Assembly: GCF_006439395.2 (NCBI RefSeq)
Contig: NZ_CP083950.1
Span: 1,798,001-1,862,000, forward strand
DNA length: 64,000 nt
Source: Mesorhizobium sp. B4-1-4
GTDB lineage: Bacteria; Pseudomonadota; Alphaproteobacteria; Rhizobiales; Rhizobiaceae
Direction of reading: 5' to 3'
The notes beneath the pieces were generated by a model that searched no databases, was not told the origin of the DNA, and saw nothing but the letters and a program-made list of their open reading frames with translations. Below are positions 9,102 through 19,737 of this stretch, one piece after another; position 1 is the stretch's first letter, and each line of letters begins with the position of its first letter. The position numbers and the translations under genes are program-made.

Positions 9102-9938
9102 TCAGAGCCGGGTGCGGACGGTCCAGAGTTCCGGAAACAGGACGACCTCGAGCATTTTCTTAAGATAGGAGGCGCCTGACGTGCCGCCGGTGCCGCGCTT
9201 CATGCCGATGATACGTTCGACTGTGGTGACGTGGTTGAAGCGCCAGCGACGGAAATAGTCTTCGAAGTCGACCAGTTTCTCGGCCAGTTCATAGAACATC
9301 CAGTAGCGCTGCGGATCGCGGTAGACGGTCTGCCAGGCGACGAGGACTTCTTCGTTCTCGGTGCGGGTTTCACGCCAATTCGTGCGCCTGGCATCGGCAC
9401 CAATGTCGAACCCGTTGCGCGCCAGAAGCAGCAGCGCTTCGTCGTAGAGTGATGGCTCGGCCAGGATCGCCTCCAGCTTTTGGCTGAGGTCCGGGCGGTG
9501 TTTGTGCGGGCCGAGCATTGCGAGGTTGCGGTTGCCGGCCATGAACTCGATGGCGCGGTATTGCCAGGACTGGAAGCCCGAGGATTGGCCGAGCGCATCG
9601 CGGAACTCGGTGTATTCGCTGGGCGTCATCGTGCGCAGCACGTCCCAGGCATTGTTCAACTGCTCGAAAATGCGCGCGACGCGCGACAGCATCTTGAAGC
9701 TCGGCTCAAGCCGGTCGGCACGGATGGAACGGATGGCGGCGCCGATCTCATGCAAAGCGAGCTTCATCCAGAGTTCCGAGGTCTGGTGCTGGATGATGAA
9801 CAGCATCTCGTCATGCGCTGACGACAGCGGTGCCTGCGCGTCGAGGACTTTTTCCAGATGCAGATAGTCGCTGTAGGACATGCGCTCCTTGAACGACATC
9901 TGTGCGCCTTCGGACGCCGGATCGTAGGGCTCGCTCAA
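9102..9938 (-). CDS. kynA: Tryptophan 2,3-dioxygenase
   Basis: A haem enzyme that opens the tryptophan ring to give N-formylkynurenine. I choose TTG 9938, which yields 278 residues beginning [13 protein letters not shown]. The key residues Phe47, His51, Arg113 and haem ligand His236 (in [12 protein letters not shown]) are then all offset by exactly 4 from the known Xanthomonas enzyme (51, 55, 117, 240). The signature GGTSGASYL is also present. The TTG overlaps the TGA of the upstream CoA ligase (TTGA), with GGAG 9 nt ahead, pointing to translational coupling. ATG 9899 (MSFKERM) would give 265 residues and drop the conserved N-terminus. Confidence 0.96.
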   Translation of the reverse strand: MSEPYDPASEGAQMSFKERMSYSDYLHLEKVLDAQAPLSSAHDEMLFIIQHQTSELWMKLALHEIGAAIRSIRADRLEPSFKMLSRVARIFEQLNNAWDVLRTMTPSEYTEFRDALGQSSGFQSWQYRAIEFMAGNRNLAMLGPHKHRPDLSQKLEAILAEPSLYDEALLLLARNGFDIGADARRTNWRETRTENEEVLVAWQTVYRDPQRYWMFYELAEKLVDFEDYFRRWRFNHVTTVERIIGMKRGTGGTSGASYLKKMLEVVLFPELWTVRTRL

Positions 9939-11560
9939 TTGATTTTCTCCATGCGCAACCGGAAGCGCTGGATCTTGCCGGTCTGGGTCTTGGGCAGGGC
10001 GGCGATGAATTTCACCGAGCGCGGATATTTGTAGGGGGCGATGGTTGCCTTGACGTGGTCCTGCAGGCGCTTGATGGTCAATGCATCGGGCGCAACGCCT
10101 TGCACCAGCACGACATGCGCCTCGACGATCTGGCCGCGTTCTGGATCCTCGGCGCCGATCACTGCACATTCGGCGACATCGGGATGCGCCAGCAGCGCCG
10201 CCTCGACCTCGGGCCCGGCGATGTTGTAGCCGGCGCTGACGATCATATCGTCGGAGCGCGCGGCGAAGTGGAAGAAGCCGTCCTCGTCCTGCGTGAAGGT
10301 GTCGCCGGTCAGGTTCCAGCCGTCGCGAACGTAGTCCTTCTGCCTGTCATCGGCCATGTAGCGGCAGCCGGTCGGTCCACGCACCGCCAACCGCCCGGGT
10401 TCGCCACGCGGCACGTCTCGCATCTCGTCGTCGACAATGCGCGCTTCGTAGCCGACCACCGGCTTGCCTGTCGACGCGGGCTTCATGTCGTCAAAGCGAT
10501 TGGAGATGAAGATGTGCAGCATTTCGGTGGCACCGATGCCGTCGAGGATCGGCTTGCCGGTTTTTTTCGTCCACTCTTCGAAGACCGGGGCCGGCAATGT
10601 CTCGCCGGCCGAAACGGCGACGCGCAGCGATGACAGGTCGGCGCCTTCATCCATCGCCTTCAGCATTGCGCGGTAGGCGGTCGGCGCGGTGAAGGAAATG
10701 GTCGCTTTGTAGGTCTCGATGATGTGGATCATGTTGGGCGGCGTCGCCTGTTCCAGCAGCGTCGCCGCGGCACCGAAGCGCAGGGGAAAGATGGCGAGCC
10801 CGCCAAGGCCAAAGGTGAAAGCGAGGGGCGGCGAGCCGACGAAGATGTCGTCCGGCGTTACCTGCAGGACCTCGCGGGCATAGGCGTCGGCGATGATCAG
10901 AAGGTCGCGGTGGAAATGCATCGTCGCCTTTGGCACGCCCGTGGTGCCCGAGGTGAAGCCAAGCAGCGCGACGTCGTCGCGGCCGGTATTGACAGCAGTG
11001 AAGGTGACAGGCTTGTCGAGGGCAGCGCGATCGAGTTCGGCATCATGGTTGGCGGTGCCGTCGAAGCCGATGACCTGTTTCAAGAACGTGCTGTCCTTGG
11101 CGCAGGCGGTCATCTCGTCCATCAGCCTGGTATCGCAAAGCGCGATGGTGATCTCCGCCTTGTCGACGATCTTGGTGAGTTCGCCGGCGCGCAGCATCGG
11201 CATGGTGTTGACGACCACGGCGCCGACCTTGGTGGCGGCCAGCCAGCAGGCGACCATTGCGGGGTTGTTGGCGGAGCGGATCAGCACCCGGTTGCCTGGC
11301 TTGACGCCGTAATTCTCGACCAGCGCATGGGCGAGTCTGTTCGTCCAGTCGGACAATTCCTTGTAGGTGCGGCGGCGACCATTGCCGATCAGCGCGGTGT
11401 GGTCACCGAGACCTCTTTCGACCAGCCTGTCGGTCAATTCGACGCCGGCGTTGAGATGTTCGGGATAGTCGAAGCCGTCGAGCAGGAAGTCCGGCCATTG
11501 ATCCGGCGGCGGCAGATGATCACGTGTGAACGTATCGATATGCGCTGAAGGCCCAAGCAT
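9935..11560 (-). CDS. 2-aminobenzoate-CoA ligase-like (benzoate-CoA ligase family)
   Basis: A 541-residue AMP-forming acyl-CoA synthetase. Motifs are the P-loop [11 protein letters not shown]5-like GIGATEM, A7 GWNLTGDTF, hinge [17 protein letters not shown] and the C-terminal catalytic lysine in [12 protein letters not shown]. It resembles benzoate- and 2-aminobenzoate-CoA ligases. Its position directly upstream of and overlapping kynA, and facing kynU, makes anthranilate (2-aminobenzoate) the natural substrate, activated to anthraniloyl-CoA for ring degradation. No 2-aminobenzoyl-CoA monooxygenase/reductase is in the window, so the later steps must be encoded elsewhere. Exact specificity is inference. 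Confidence 0.85.
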   Translation of the reverse strand: MLGPSAHIDTFTRDHLPPPDQWPDFLLDGFDYPEHLNAGVELTDRLVERGLGDHTALIGNGRRRTYKELSDWTNRLAHALVENYGVKPGNRVLIRSANNPAMVACWLAATKVGAVVVNTMPMLRAGELTKIVDKAEITIALCDTRLMDEMTACAKDSTFLKQVIGFDGTANHDAELDRAALDKPVTFTAVNTGRDDVALLGFTSGTTGVPKATMHFHRDLLIIADAYAREVLQVTPDDIFVGSPPLAFTFGLGGLAIFPLRFGAAATLLEQATPPNMIHIIETYKATISFTAPTAYRAMLKAMDEGADLSSLRVAVSAGETLPAPVFEEWTKKTGKPILDGIGATEMLHIFISNRFDDMKPASTGKPVVGYEARIVDDEMRDVPRGEPGRLAVRGPTGCRYMADDRQKDYVRDGWNLTGDTFTQDEDGFFHFAARSDDMIVSAGYNIAGPEVEAALLAHPDVAECAVIGAEDPERGQIVEAHVVLVQGVAPDALTIKRLQDHVKATIAPYKYPRSVKFIAALPKTQTGKIQRFRLRMEKIN

Positions 11561-11944
11561 CTCGCCGCTATCCTGTTTGCTGCCTGGCCGGTGCGCGCGG
11601 GCACCTGGCGAGGTGGTGGATATGAAGTTCCCGTCTTTCGCGAGAGGGCTTCGTGCAGCCAGCTACACCTGTTCGGCGACGCCACCTGAAGGTGGACATC
11701 TGTAGGTTTGGACAGCACAGCAGACCTCCCATTGTCGGCTGTTCGTCCGGCAGGATCGCACCAGTCGGAATTTGTTTCAAGCCTAAAATGTTTTGTCTCG
11801 CATTGACGTGAGGCCTAAGAAACGATGGGAAAATCAAGAAAAGTGTCTTGCCGGGTCGCGAGGGCGGCGCATAAATCACTGGGCTTTGCGATGTCAGTGA
11901 GCCGACGGTCCATATCGTCGCCGAACAGAGCCTGGAGAGCCACC
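11561..11944. other. Intergenic region upstream of the ligase-kynA operon
   Basis: About 380 bp between the divergent CoA ligase and the frameshifted gene. It should contain both promoters. Short frames here have no protein character, and I see no clear operator, RNA gene or terminator. The AT-rich motif found beside the GntR gene is not repeated here. Confidence 0.45.
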
Positions 11945-13221
11945 ATGCCCCACGACCTTAATGGGCTGATGAAATTCCTCGACCGCGACGAGTGGCGCGG
12001 CTGCTTCGAAGAAGTGTTCGACGAACACTTCGGCCCGGTGCTGGAGGTCGGCGATGCGGAGTTTGAAGATCTTGCCGAAGTCATCGGCGACGACTGGGCT
12101 ATGATACTGTGGGGCTGCGCCTTTGAGGATTTTCTGACGCAGGACTTCGATGTTGAAGGGGGCAACATCGTCGACGAGTATCTCAAGCGCCGCGGCTGGA
12201 AGGAGGGCGCTCGGACAAAGACCTACATGAAGGCGTTGCGGACCTCGATCATGAGTCTTTACGAGGTGAGCGACATCGTGCCGGGAAAATCGCTTGTGGC
12301 GCGCGACCTAATTCGCGGCGGCGATCCAATCGTCGTCAGTGAAGGCACGGCTACCAAAGCGCTAAAACAGTGGGACAGGATCGCCGCCCGCATCGTGCCT
12401 GTTATGGGCAAGAACATCTTAGCCGGTGGACTTTTGTCCTTCACACCGCGGGCCACGGAAATGCTGCTCGACGGACTGCAGCGCACCTTCGGGAAAAGGG
12501 CGCGAAGAAACTCCCCGCGATCAGGAGCGAAGATCTACAGGAGGTCGCCGCCATATTCACCTTGTCGTGGCTGTTCGACACGCTCGATCGGGCCATGAAC
12601 AGGCCTTCGGTTCAAAACTCGGATGGCGACGACATCATGTTTCACGATGTCCAGTTTCCACTGGCACCCGGCGCAACCCAGAAAGACATCGCCGCGCGGT
12701 TGAATGCCATTCAGGGAATGGCACAGGAAAACCCGAAATTCTGGAACTGGCTAGAAGACGAGCCGACTGGCCGAGGGAAAAAGAAGCAAGGCGGCTCGCC
12801 TTCTCTTGGTACCACCATGGACACTGGTTTGCGTGTTCTGGGCAATGTCGAGTTGAAGGGACGCTTCCTGCATCTTTCAACCAATTCCTCCATCGTCACC
12901 GTCGACCAGATGATCGCCGAGCGACGGACCCACGGTCGCAAGAAGGCTTCATCGAGCATTCCTTCGGAAATGGCCGAAGAAGTCGTCCACGAGTTCATGG
13001 ACCGCCAATATCGTGAAACCCTCGATCAGCCGGTCAGTATGCTTGGCAATAAGACCCCACGCCAGGCCGCCAAAACACCGATGGGCCGCCAAAAGGTGGC
13101 CGAGTGGCTCAAATACCTCGAAAACCAGACGGCAAAGCGGCCGGATCCAACGGATCCCATGGCTACCTACAGCTTCCAATGGATGTGGCGGGAACTCGGC
13201 GTCCACGATCTACGTCAATAA
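11945..13221 (+). pseudogene. Unknown protein gene with a single-base frameshift
   Basis: Two open frames join at about 12488-12500. The first runs from ATG 11945 (MPHDLNGLMKFLDRDEWRGC; GGAG 7 nt upstream) to ...LLDGLQRTF. The second continues in the -1 frame as REKGAKKLPAIRSEDLQEV... to a stop at 13221. One base is missing near the G/A-rich run GGGAAAAGGG; if restored, the product would be about 425 residues. The C-terminal part (GNKTPRQAAKTPMGRQKVAEWL) resembles a motif I associate with uncharacterised proteins, but I cannot name the family. It may be a decayed gene or a sequencing error. It sits inside the tryptophan block with no obvious role there. Confidence 0.65.
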
Positions 13222-13309
13222 TCGCGCCGCACATCCTGTCCAGTGCTGGGTCGGGAACACCCTGCCGGTTTTTAGCTGCTGAAAGATGCCGATCTTGGGG
13301 AGGACACGA

Positions 13310-14140
13310 ATGCTCGACCATCGCATTGCCGATTGGGACAATGCCTACGCCAACGGCGCGAACATTGCCGGCAGCGATCGCTGGCCGGCCGCCTGGGCGG
13401 AACCCGCGCAAGCGTTTCGTGACGCGATGTCGGCGCAAGGCCGCGCAAGGTTCGACATCGCCTATGGCGACCGACCGCGCAATCGGTTCGATCTTTTCCT
13501 TCCCGAGGCCGCTCCCAAGGGGCTCGTCGTGTTCATCCATGGCGGTTACTGGCTGGAGTCCGACAAGAGCACCTGGTCGCACCTCGCCAAGGGCGCGGTC
13601 AGCAGCGGCTTCGCCGTGGCGATGCCATCCTATACGCTGTGCCCGGACATACGCATCGCCGGCATCGTCGGCGAAATCGGTGCGGCAATCGGCAAAGCGG
13701 CGGCGATGGTCGAGGGGCCTCTGATGCTGTCCGGACATTCGGCCGGCGGGCATCTCGCCAGCCGCATGGTGACCACGACCACGCCTCTGGCCGCCGATGT
13801 GGCAAAGCGCGTCCGCCATGTGGTTTCGGTCTCGGGGCTTCATGATTTGCGTCCGCTGATGCGCACCGGCATGAACGCGGCTTTGGCAATCGACGAGGCC
13901 GAAGCCCTGGCCGAGAGCCCGGCACTGCTGCGTCCCATGGATGGTGTTCGCATCACCTGTTGGGCCGGCGGCGGCGAGCGTTCCGAATTCCTGCGCCAGA
14001 ACGCGTTGCTAGCCAACATCTGGACTGGGCTCGGCGCCACCACAAGCGCCGCGGTCGAACCCGACCGGCATCATTACGACATTGTCGACGGCCTCGCGGA
14101 TCCGGCGCATCCGCTGACGCGCGCCTTGACCTCGCAATAA
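13310..14140 (+). CDS. Alpha/beta hydrolase, probable kynurenine formamidase
   Basis: A 276-residue alpha/beta hydrolase with the oxyanion motif HGGYW (77-81), as in eukaryotic-type arylformamidases, the nucleophile elbow GHSAGG (Ser144) and a C-terminal His in RHHYDIV. N-formylkynurenine hydrolysis is the step between KynA and KynU, and no metal-dependent KynB is in this window, so this enzyme probably fills it. GGGGAGG 6 nt before ATG 13310 defines the start; ATG 13286 lacks such a site. It converges on moeA with a 47-bp gap. A different ester or amide substrate cannot be excluded. Confidence 0.75.
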   Translation: MLDHRIADWDNAYANGANIAGSDRWPAAWAEPAQAFRDAMSAQGRARFDIAYGDRPRNRFDLFLPEAAPKGLVVFIHGGYWLESDKSTWSHLAKGAVSSGFAVAMPSYTLCPDIRIAGIVGEIGAAIGKAAAMVEGPLMLSGHSAGGHLASRMVTTTTPLAADVAKRVRHVVSVSGLHDLRPLMRTGMNAALAIDEAEALAESPALLRPMDGVRITCWAGGGERSEFLRQNALLANIWTGLGATTSAAVEPDRHHYDIVDGLADPAHPLTRALTSQ

Positions 14141-14187
14141 CCGAGATCATTTTCCATCTTGTTATCAGATATCTATATGGCGGCTCT

Positions 14188-15393
14188 TCAGCGCAGCATC
14201 AGCACGCTGCAAGATTGTCCGGCAGCTGACGCAGGGGTAAACGGGGATCGCACGATCAGCCCATTGGCGTCAGCCAGCATCCTCAGCATCGAGGAGTCCT
14301 GGATGCTGAACGGCGTCGCCACCAGCCCGCCATCGTCCTCCCTGACCACCGCCCGAACGTAATCCTGGCGCAGATCATTGGCCGCCATTGCGGCGCCCAG
14401 CCGCGCCTGGCGTATGTCCTGACGATAGTCACGGCCGCCAAGCCTTGCCAGCAGCGGCTTCAGGAACAATTGCGAGCAGACCAGGCTTGCCACGGGGTTG
14501 CCGGGAAGGCCGACGCATCTTATCCCGCCGAGACGCCCGAACATCAGCGGCTTGCCGGGACGCATGGCGATCTTCCAGAAGCCGAGCGTCATGCCTTCGC
14601 CCGTCAACACGTCATGGATCAGGTCGTGGTCGCCAACCGAGGCGCCGCCGAGAGTGACGATGACATCCGCGCCGGCCCCGACCGCTTTCCTGACCAGCGC
14701 GGCGATTGCGTCCTGGCGGTCGGCGGCAATGCCAAAATCGAGCGCGCGGGCGCCGACAGACTGAGCGGTGGCGGCGACGCCATAGGCGTTGGACGAGATG
14801 ATCTGGTCCGGCCCGGGTTCGCTGCCGGGCGGCAACAACTCGTCCCCGGTGGCGATGATGGCGACCAGCGGCCGTTTCACCACGCTCACTCGGGGATGAT
14901 TGGCCGATGCTGCCAGGGAAAGGGCTGCCGGATCCAGCATCCGTCCCTTCTCCAGCAGGACGTCGCCCCTGGAAAAGTCGAGGCCGATGCGGCGGATGTT
15001 GCGCCACTCGGCGGTGGGTTCGATCACTTCGATATCGCCACCGCCAATATCGCGGACATTCTCCTGAATGACGATGGTGTCGGCGCCGTCAGGCAGCGGC
15101 GCCCCTGTGAAGATGCGCACCGCCTGCGCCTTGCCGACCGTGCCGTCGAAGCCACGTCCGGCCGGCGCCATCCCGATTACCGAGAGTTTCGACGGTACGG
15201 AGGCTACATCTTCGGCACGGACGGCATAGCCGTCCATCGCTGAAGCGTTGAAGGGCGGCTGGGTGCGCAGCGCCACGACCGGTTCCGCCAGCACGCGATC
15301 AGCCGCTTCGATCAGAGGCACGCTTTCACCGGCCAGCGGCACAGCGCCGTCCAGCAGGCGTTCCAGCGCCTCCACCACCGGAAGCAGCGCCAT
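14188..15393 (-). CDS. moeA: Molybdopterin molybdenumtransferase MoeA
   Basis: A 401-residue enzyme that inserts molybdenum into adenylylated molybdopterin, the last common step of molybdenum-cofactor synthesis. Typical segments are PPFNASAMDGYAVRAED near the N-terminus, TGDELLPPG, the MPT-binding TLGGASVGDHD and MRPGKPLMFG, and LPGNPVASLV. Its start shares one base with the moaC stop (TGATG), so the two are translationally coupled. It is the last gene of the minus-strand run ppiD-trpD-trpC-moaC-moeA. Confidence 0.96.
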   Translation of the reverse strand: MALLPVVEALERLLDGAVPLAGESVPLIEAADRVLAEPVVALRTQPPFNASAMDGYAVRAEDVASVPSKLSVIGMAPAGRGFDGTVGKAQAVRIFTGAPLPDGADTIVIQENVRDIGGGDIEVIEPTAEWRNIRRIGLDFSRGDVLLEKGRMLDPAALSLAASANHPRVSVVKRPLVAIIATGDELLPPGSEPGPDQIISSNAYGVAATAQSVGARALDFGIAADRQDAIAALVRKAVGAGADVIVTLGGASVGDHDLIHDVLTGEGMTLGFWKIAMRPGKPLMFGRLGGIRCVGLPGNPVASLVCSQLFLKPLLARLGGRDYRQDIRQARLGAAMAANDLRQDYVRAVVREDDGGLVATPFSIQDSSMLRMLADANGLIVRSPFTPASAAGQSCSVLMLR

Positions 15394-15875
15394 CAGGCAC
15401 CTACCTTGTAGTCGCCCGACTTGCCGCCGGTCTTTTCGACCAGCCGGATGCCGGAGATGACCATTGCACGGTCCACCGCCTTGGCCATGTCATAAATGGT
15501 CAGGCAGGCCACAGATGCGGCGGTCAATGCTTCCATCTCGACGCCGGTCTTGCCGGTGACGCGCGCCAATGCGGTGACTTTGAGGCCTGGCAGCGCGTGG
15601 TCCGGCTCAATGTCCACGGAAACCTTGGTCAACAGCAGCGGATGGCAGAGCGGGATCAGCTCATGTGTCTTTTTCGCCGCCATGATGCCGGCGATGCGCG
15701 CGGTGCCGAGCACATCGCCTTTCTTGGCGTCGCCAGCGAGGATGGTCTTCAGCGTTTCGGGCTGCATCGAGACGAAACCCTCGGCGATCGCCGTGCGCGT
15801 CGTCTCGTCCTTGTCGCCGACATCGACCATGTTGGCCTCGCCATGCGCGCCGAGATGGGTGAGGGCAGGTGCCAT
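15393..15875 (-). CDS. moaC: Cyclic pyranopterin monophosphate synthase MoaC
   Basis: A 160-residue enzyme that, after MoaA, converts the GTP-derived intermediate to cyclic pyranopterin monophosphate. Diagnostic parts are [27 protein letters not shown] and [20 protein letters not shown], including the conserved Lys and Asp catalytic residues. Two bases separate its start from the trpC stop. The matching moaA lies about 36 kb away at 51187-52182. Confidence 0.97.
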   Translation of the reverse strand: MAPALTHLGAHGEANMVDVGDKDETTRTAIAEGFVSMQPETLKTILAGDAKKGDVLGTARIAGIMAAKKTHELIPLCHPLLLTKVSVDIEPDHALPGLKVTALARVTGKTGVEMEALTAASVACLTIYDMAKAVDRAMVISGIRLVEKTGGKSGDYKVGA

Positions 15876-15877
15876 CG

Positions 15878-16690
15878 TCAGACGGCCTCGGCCGACGCCT
15901 TGCCCGTCAACAGCAGGCGCGTCGCCATGGCGACGTCCTGTTGGCGCATCAGGCTCTCACCGACGAGGAAGGTGCCGATGCCACTCTTCTGCATCCTGAG
16001 GCAATCATCATGGGTGAAGATCCCGCTTTCGCTGACCAGCAGGCGATCGGCAGGCACCATCGCGGCCAGCCGCTCCGAGGTTTCAAGGCTGGTCTCGAAT
16101 GTTCTGAGATTGCGGTTGTTGATACCGATCAGCCGCGAAGACAGCTTTACCGCGCGCTCCGTCTCCGCCTCGTCATGCACCTCGATCAGCGCATCCATGC
16201 CGAGTTCGAACGCCGTCGCTTCAAGCTCGCTCGCCAGGGCATCGTCGACGCTGGCCATGATGATCAGGATGGCATCAGCGCCCCAGGCGCGGGCCTCAAA
16301 GACCTGATAGGGATCGAACAGGAAATCCTTGCGCAGTGCGGGCAGGGCGACTGCTGCTCTTGCCCTGGTGAGGAATTCCGGCGCGCCCTGGAAGGACGGC
16401 GCATCGGTCAACACCGAAAGACAGGCGGCACCGCCCTTCTCATAAGCCTTTGCCAATGCCGGTGGATCGAAATCGGCACGGATCAGCCCTTTGGAGGGGC
16501 TCGCTTTCTTGATTTCGGCGATCAGCGCGAAACCGCTCGATCCGCGCTTCGCCTCGAGAGCCGCAAGGAAGCCGCGTGGCGCATCCGTGTCCTTCGCCCG
16601 CGCCTTGATCTCGGTCAGCGGCAGGCGCGCCTTGGCGGCGGCGATCTCGTCGCGCTTGTAGGCCTCGATCTTGCGCAGAATGTCAGACAC
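15878..16690 (-). CDS. trpC: Indole-3-glycerol-phosphate synthase
   Basis: A 270-residue TIM-barrel enzyme that makes indole-3-glycerol phosphate from the anthranilate-derived CdRP during tryptophan synthesis. Recognisable are [17 protein letters not shown] (catalytic Lys), [13 protein letters not shown] (Lys), [12 protein letters not shown] and LVSESGI. It is a single-function protein, not fused to TrpF. It lies 3 bp after trpD and shares its transcript. Confidence 0.97.
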   Translation of the reverse strand: MSDILRKIEAYKRDEIAAAKARLPLTEIKARAKDTDAPRGFLAALEAKRGSSGFALIAEIKKASPSKGLIRADFDPPALAKAYEKGGAACLSVLTDAPSFQGAPEFLTRARAAVALPALRKDFLFDPYQVFEARAWGADAILIIMASVDDALASELEATAFELGMDALIEVHDEAETERAVKLSSRLIGINNRNLRTFETSLETSERLAAMVPADRLLVSESGIFTHDDCLRMQKSGIGTFLVGESLMRQQDVAMATRLLLTGKASAEAV

Positions 16691-16693
16691 GGT

Positions 16694-17704
16694 TCACCCG
16701 TTCGAAATTTCGACCAAATGGTCGAGCACCTGCAGCGCCCGGCCGCTGTCGATGGCCTGCGCGGCCATCGCGATGCCGTCGCCAAGCGTCGTCGCCTTGC
16801 CGGCGATCACCAGTCCGGCGCCGGCATTCATCAACACCGTGTCGCGGTAGGCGCCGGCAGCGCCGCCCAGCATATCGCGCAATGCCTTGGCATTGTAGGC
16901 GGCATCACCGCCGCGCAGCTCGTCCTTGGCATGGCGCTTCAGCCCAACCTCTTCCGGGGTCAGTGTGAAGCTGCGGATCTCGCCGCCAACCAGTTCGGCG
17001 ACCTGGGTCTCGCCGGTTGTGGTGATCTCGTCATAGCCATCGCCATGCGCCACCCAGGCATGCTCGGTGCCCAGCGCCTTCAGCGTCTCGGCCACCGGCA
17101 TGATCCATTCCGGCAGGAATACGCCGACCATCTGGCGCTTGACGCCCGCCGGATTGGAAAGCGGGCCGAGCAGGTTGAAGATGGTGCGGGTGCCAAGCTC
17201 GACGCGGGTCGGGCCAACATGCTTCATCGCCGGATGGTGCGCGGGCGCGAACATGAAGCCGACGCCCGCCTCATGGATGCAGCGGCCGATGAACTCGGGC
17301 GAGAGATCGATCTTGACCCCGAGCGCGATCAGGACATCGGCCGCGCCGGTAAGCGACGACAGGCCGCGATTGCCGTGCTTGGCGACGGGAACGCCGCTGG
17401 CGGCGATGACGAACGCCGAGCCCGTTGAAATGTTGACGCTGTGGGAATTGTCGCCGCCGGTGCCGACGATATCGATCGCGCCGGCGGGTGCCTCAACGCG
17501 GAGCATCTTGGCGCGCATCGTGGCGACAGCGCCCGAGATTTCGCTCACCGTTTCACCGCGCACGCGCAGCGCCATCAGGAAGCCGCCGATCTGCCCGGGG
17601 GTCGCGTCGCCCGACATGATGATGTCGAAGGCCTCACGCGCTTCCTCGAAGGAAAGCGCGGTGCCGGCCGCGACCTTGGCGATATGGGTTTTCAGCGCGC
17701 TCAT
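16694..17704 (-). CDS. trpD: Anthranilate phosphoribosyltransferase
   Basis: A 336-residue enzyme that joins anthranilate to PRPP in tryptophan synthesis. Motifs are [17 protein letters not shown] (phosphoribosyl loop), KHGNRGLSS and LLGPLSNPA. Its ATG overlaps the ppiD stop (ATGA). The same window encodes KynU, which produces anthranilate, so the two pathways share an intermediate. No trpE or trpG is present here. Confidence 0.97.
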   Translation of the reverse strand: MSALKTHIAKVAAGTALSFEEAREAFDIIMSGDATPGQIGGFLMALRVRGETVSEISGAVATMRAKMLRVEAPAGAIDIVGTGGDNSHSVNISTGSAFVIAASGVPVAKHGNRGLSSLTGAADVLIALGVKIDLSPEFIGRCIHEAGVGFMFAPAHHPAMKHVGPTRVELGTRTIFNLLGPLSNPAGVKRQMVGVFLPEWIMPVAETLKALGTEHAWVAHGDGYDEITTTGETQVAELVGGEIRSFTLTPEEVGLKRHAKDELRGGDAAYNAKALRDMLGGAAGAYRDTVLMNAGAGLVIAGKATTLGDGIAMAAQAIDSGRALQVLDHLVEISNG

Positions 17705-19593
17705 CTTGTCGAGGCTTGGGCAACGGCGGCCTGGTCGACGCGGACGCCGTACTGCGTCTGCAGCTGCGCCACCAACTGGTCGAGTAGATCGTCCGACATG
17801 CCGGAGGTGAAAGATTTTTGCGCATCCTCCGGCACCGAACTGGCATCGGCCCCGGCGGGTTCGAACACTTCGGCGACCTTGAACAGGATTTGTCCATCGC
17901 CGGTGGGCGAGGGGATCAATCCGGTGCCACCTTCGCCGACGCCGAACATGACGGCGGCGCCCTCCTTGCCGAAATCGGCATCGTCGGCTTCGCGCTTCAG
18001 GCCGCGCTTGGTCTGCTTTTCCAGCTTGAGGTCACCGGCGACCACGTCGAGCGTCGCGCCGGCCTTGAGCCGCTTTTCGAGTTCATCCGCCTTGGCGGCG
18101 AGCCGCTTGGTCGTCTCCGCCGCCGTCCAGTCGGCGACGACCTTCTGGCGGACCTCATCCAATGTGCGGTCGCGGGCCGGCGTGATCGAACCAACCTCAT
18201 AGAAGATGAAGCCGTTATCCGCCGTGGTCAGCGCTTCGTTTTCGGTGTTGGGTTCCGCGTCAAAGACCGCCTTGATCAGTGCCGGCGATTCCGGCAAGTC
18301 CTTGACGATGGAGCCATCCGGCCTGAGGCCATTGCGATCGATGGCGTCGATGGTGACATCCTTCAGTTTCAGCTTTGCGGCCGCAGCCGCCAGCGAACTG
18401 CCGGACGCGCGGGTGTCTTCATAGTTGTCGTGCACATCCAAAAGAATGCGGCTTGCCTCACCCAGCGCCAGGTCCTTGCGGATCTGGTCCGACACTTCGG
18501 CCAGTGGCTTCACCACCTCGGGCTTGATCTCCGTGACGCGCAACAGCACTGGACCGAAGGCACCCTGGACGACCTGGCTGACTTCGTTGGCGTTGAGCGC
18601 GAAGGCGGCATCGGCAACCGCCTTGTCGGCGATCTTATCCTTGGCGAGTGTGCCAAGCAGCGTGTCGGCGGGGGTCTTGCCTTCGGCGGTCACCAGCTTT
18701 TCGAAAGTGGCGCCTGCCTTGAGCGAATCGAGCGCCGCTTTGGCAGCGTCCGGTGTCTTGAACACAAGCTGCTCGATGGTGCGCATTTCGGGCGTGGTGT
18801 AGCGCGCCTTGTTCTTGTTGTAGTCGTCGCTCACCTGTTGGTCGGTGACCGCGGTCGGATCCATGATGTCCGCCGGCTCGAGCCGGACATAGGAGAATTT
18901 GCGGTATTCGGGTGCGGCGTAGGTTTTCTTGTTGGCCTCGAAATAGGCCTGAAGCACGCTATCGCTCGGCGTCTCGATCGGTTGGACGAGTGTCTTCGGC
19001 AATGTCAGGTAATCGACGGTGCGGTCCTCGCCGCGGTAGAGTGCCACCGCCTTGAGGAAAGTGTCCGGCGCCTTGAGGCCGTCCGAGACCGCTTCGACGA
19101 TCTGCTGACGCACCGCGACCTGGGCGCGGTTCTTCAGATAGTCCTCGGGCCGCATCCCGACCTCGCGCAGCAGGTACTCGAACGTCCTCCTGTCGAACTG
19201 GCCGCTCGGGCCCTTGAACGCAGGGTCTTCGCGCGTCAGCTCGGCCAGCCTGTCCTTGGACAAGCCCAGACCCAGCTTGCGCGCCTGTTCGTCGAGAACG
19301 GCACCGGAAACCAGCTGCGACAGCACCGTGTTGTCGATGCCAAGCGCCTTTGCCTGTTCGTGGGTGAGGCGCTGGCCGAACTGCTGCGACATGACGGCGA
19401 GCTGGCGATCATAAGCAAGGCGATATTCGTTGATGGACACCTTGGTGCCACCCGCCGTTATGACCGAATCGTGGCCCGCAAAGCCGCCCATCAGCCGCCC
19501 GGAAATGCCCCAGGCGGCGAAACTCACCACCAGCAGCGAAAGCAGTGACTTCGCGACCCAGGTACCCGCCGCGCTTCTCAATGTACCAAGCAT
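17701..19593 (-). CDS. ppiD: Periplasmic folding chaperone / peptidyl-prolyl isomerase PpiD
   Basis: A 630-residue inner-membrane-anchored, periplasm-facing folding factor. It has a single N-terminal membrane segment ([18 protein letters not shown]), a SurA_N-like chaperone region (to about residue 160) and a parvulin-type PPIC domain around 240-360 ([37 protein letters not shown]). A second degenerate helical region follows. The open frame extends to 20310, but that part is antisense to tpiA; ATG 19593 ([16 protein letters not shown]) is the real start. It is the first gene of the operon leading to trpD and divergent from tpiA. Confidence 0.93.
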   Translation of the reverse strand: MLGTLRSAAGTWVAKSLLSLLVVSFAAWGISGRLMGGFAGHDSVITAGGTKVSINEYRLAYDRQLAVMSQQFGQRLTHEQAKALGIDNTVLSQLVSGAVLDEQARKLGLGLSKDRLAELTREDPAFKGPSGQFDRRTFEYLLREVGMRPEDYLKNRAQVAVRQQIVEAVSDGLKAPDTFLKAVALYRGEDRTVDYLTLPKTLVQPIETPSDSVLQAYFEANKKTYAAPEYRKFSYVRLEPADIMDPTAVTDQQVSDDYNKNKARYTTPEMRTIEQLVFKTPDAAKAALDSLKAGATFEKLVTAEGKTPADTLLGTLAKDKIADKAVADAAFALNANEVSQVVQGAFGPVLLRVTEIKPEVVKPLAEVSDQIRKDLALGEASRILLDVHDNYEDTRASGSSLAAAAAKLKLKDVTIDAIDRNGLRPDGSIVKDLPESPALIKAVFDAEPNTENEALTTADNGFIFYEVGSITPARDRTLDEVRQKVVADWTAAETTKRLAAKADELEKRLKAGATLDVVAGDLKLEKQTKRGLKREADDADFGKEGAAVMFGVGEGGTGLIPSPTGDGQILFKVAEVFEPAGADASSVPEDAQKSFTSGMSDDLLDQLVAQLQTQYGVRVDQAAVAQASTR

Positions 19594-19737
19594 GGTTACT
19601 TCCGATTTATGCGCATTTTCGGATGCGCCGAGTCTGAAACAAGCGCAATAGCGCCCTTCCGGCCCACTGTCGATTGCTTTGTGGCTTGATTTTGGTAGTG
19701 AGGGCCAGAGCCCGATATCGCCCCGGAGAAGCAGACC

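Noticed and set aside
15869..17428. 519-codon plus-strand open frame opposite trpC/trpD
   Set aside because: Antisense to two well conserved trp genes, no domain and no ribosome-binding site.
17818..19548. 576-codon plus-strand open frame opposite ppiD
   Set aside because: Antisense to a clear PpiD gene; composition is that of a shadow frame in GC-rich DNA (Arg/Gly/Asp-rich, no domain).
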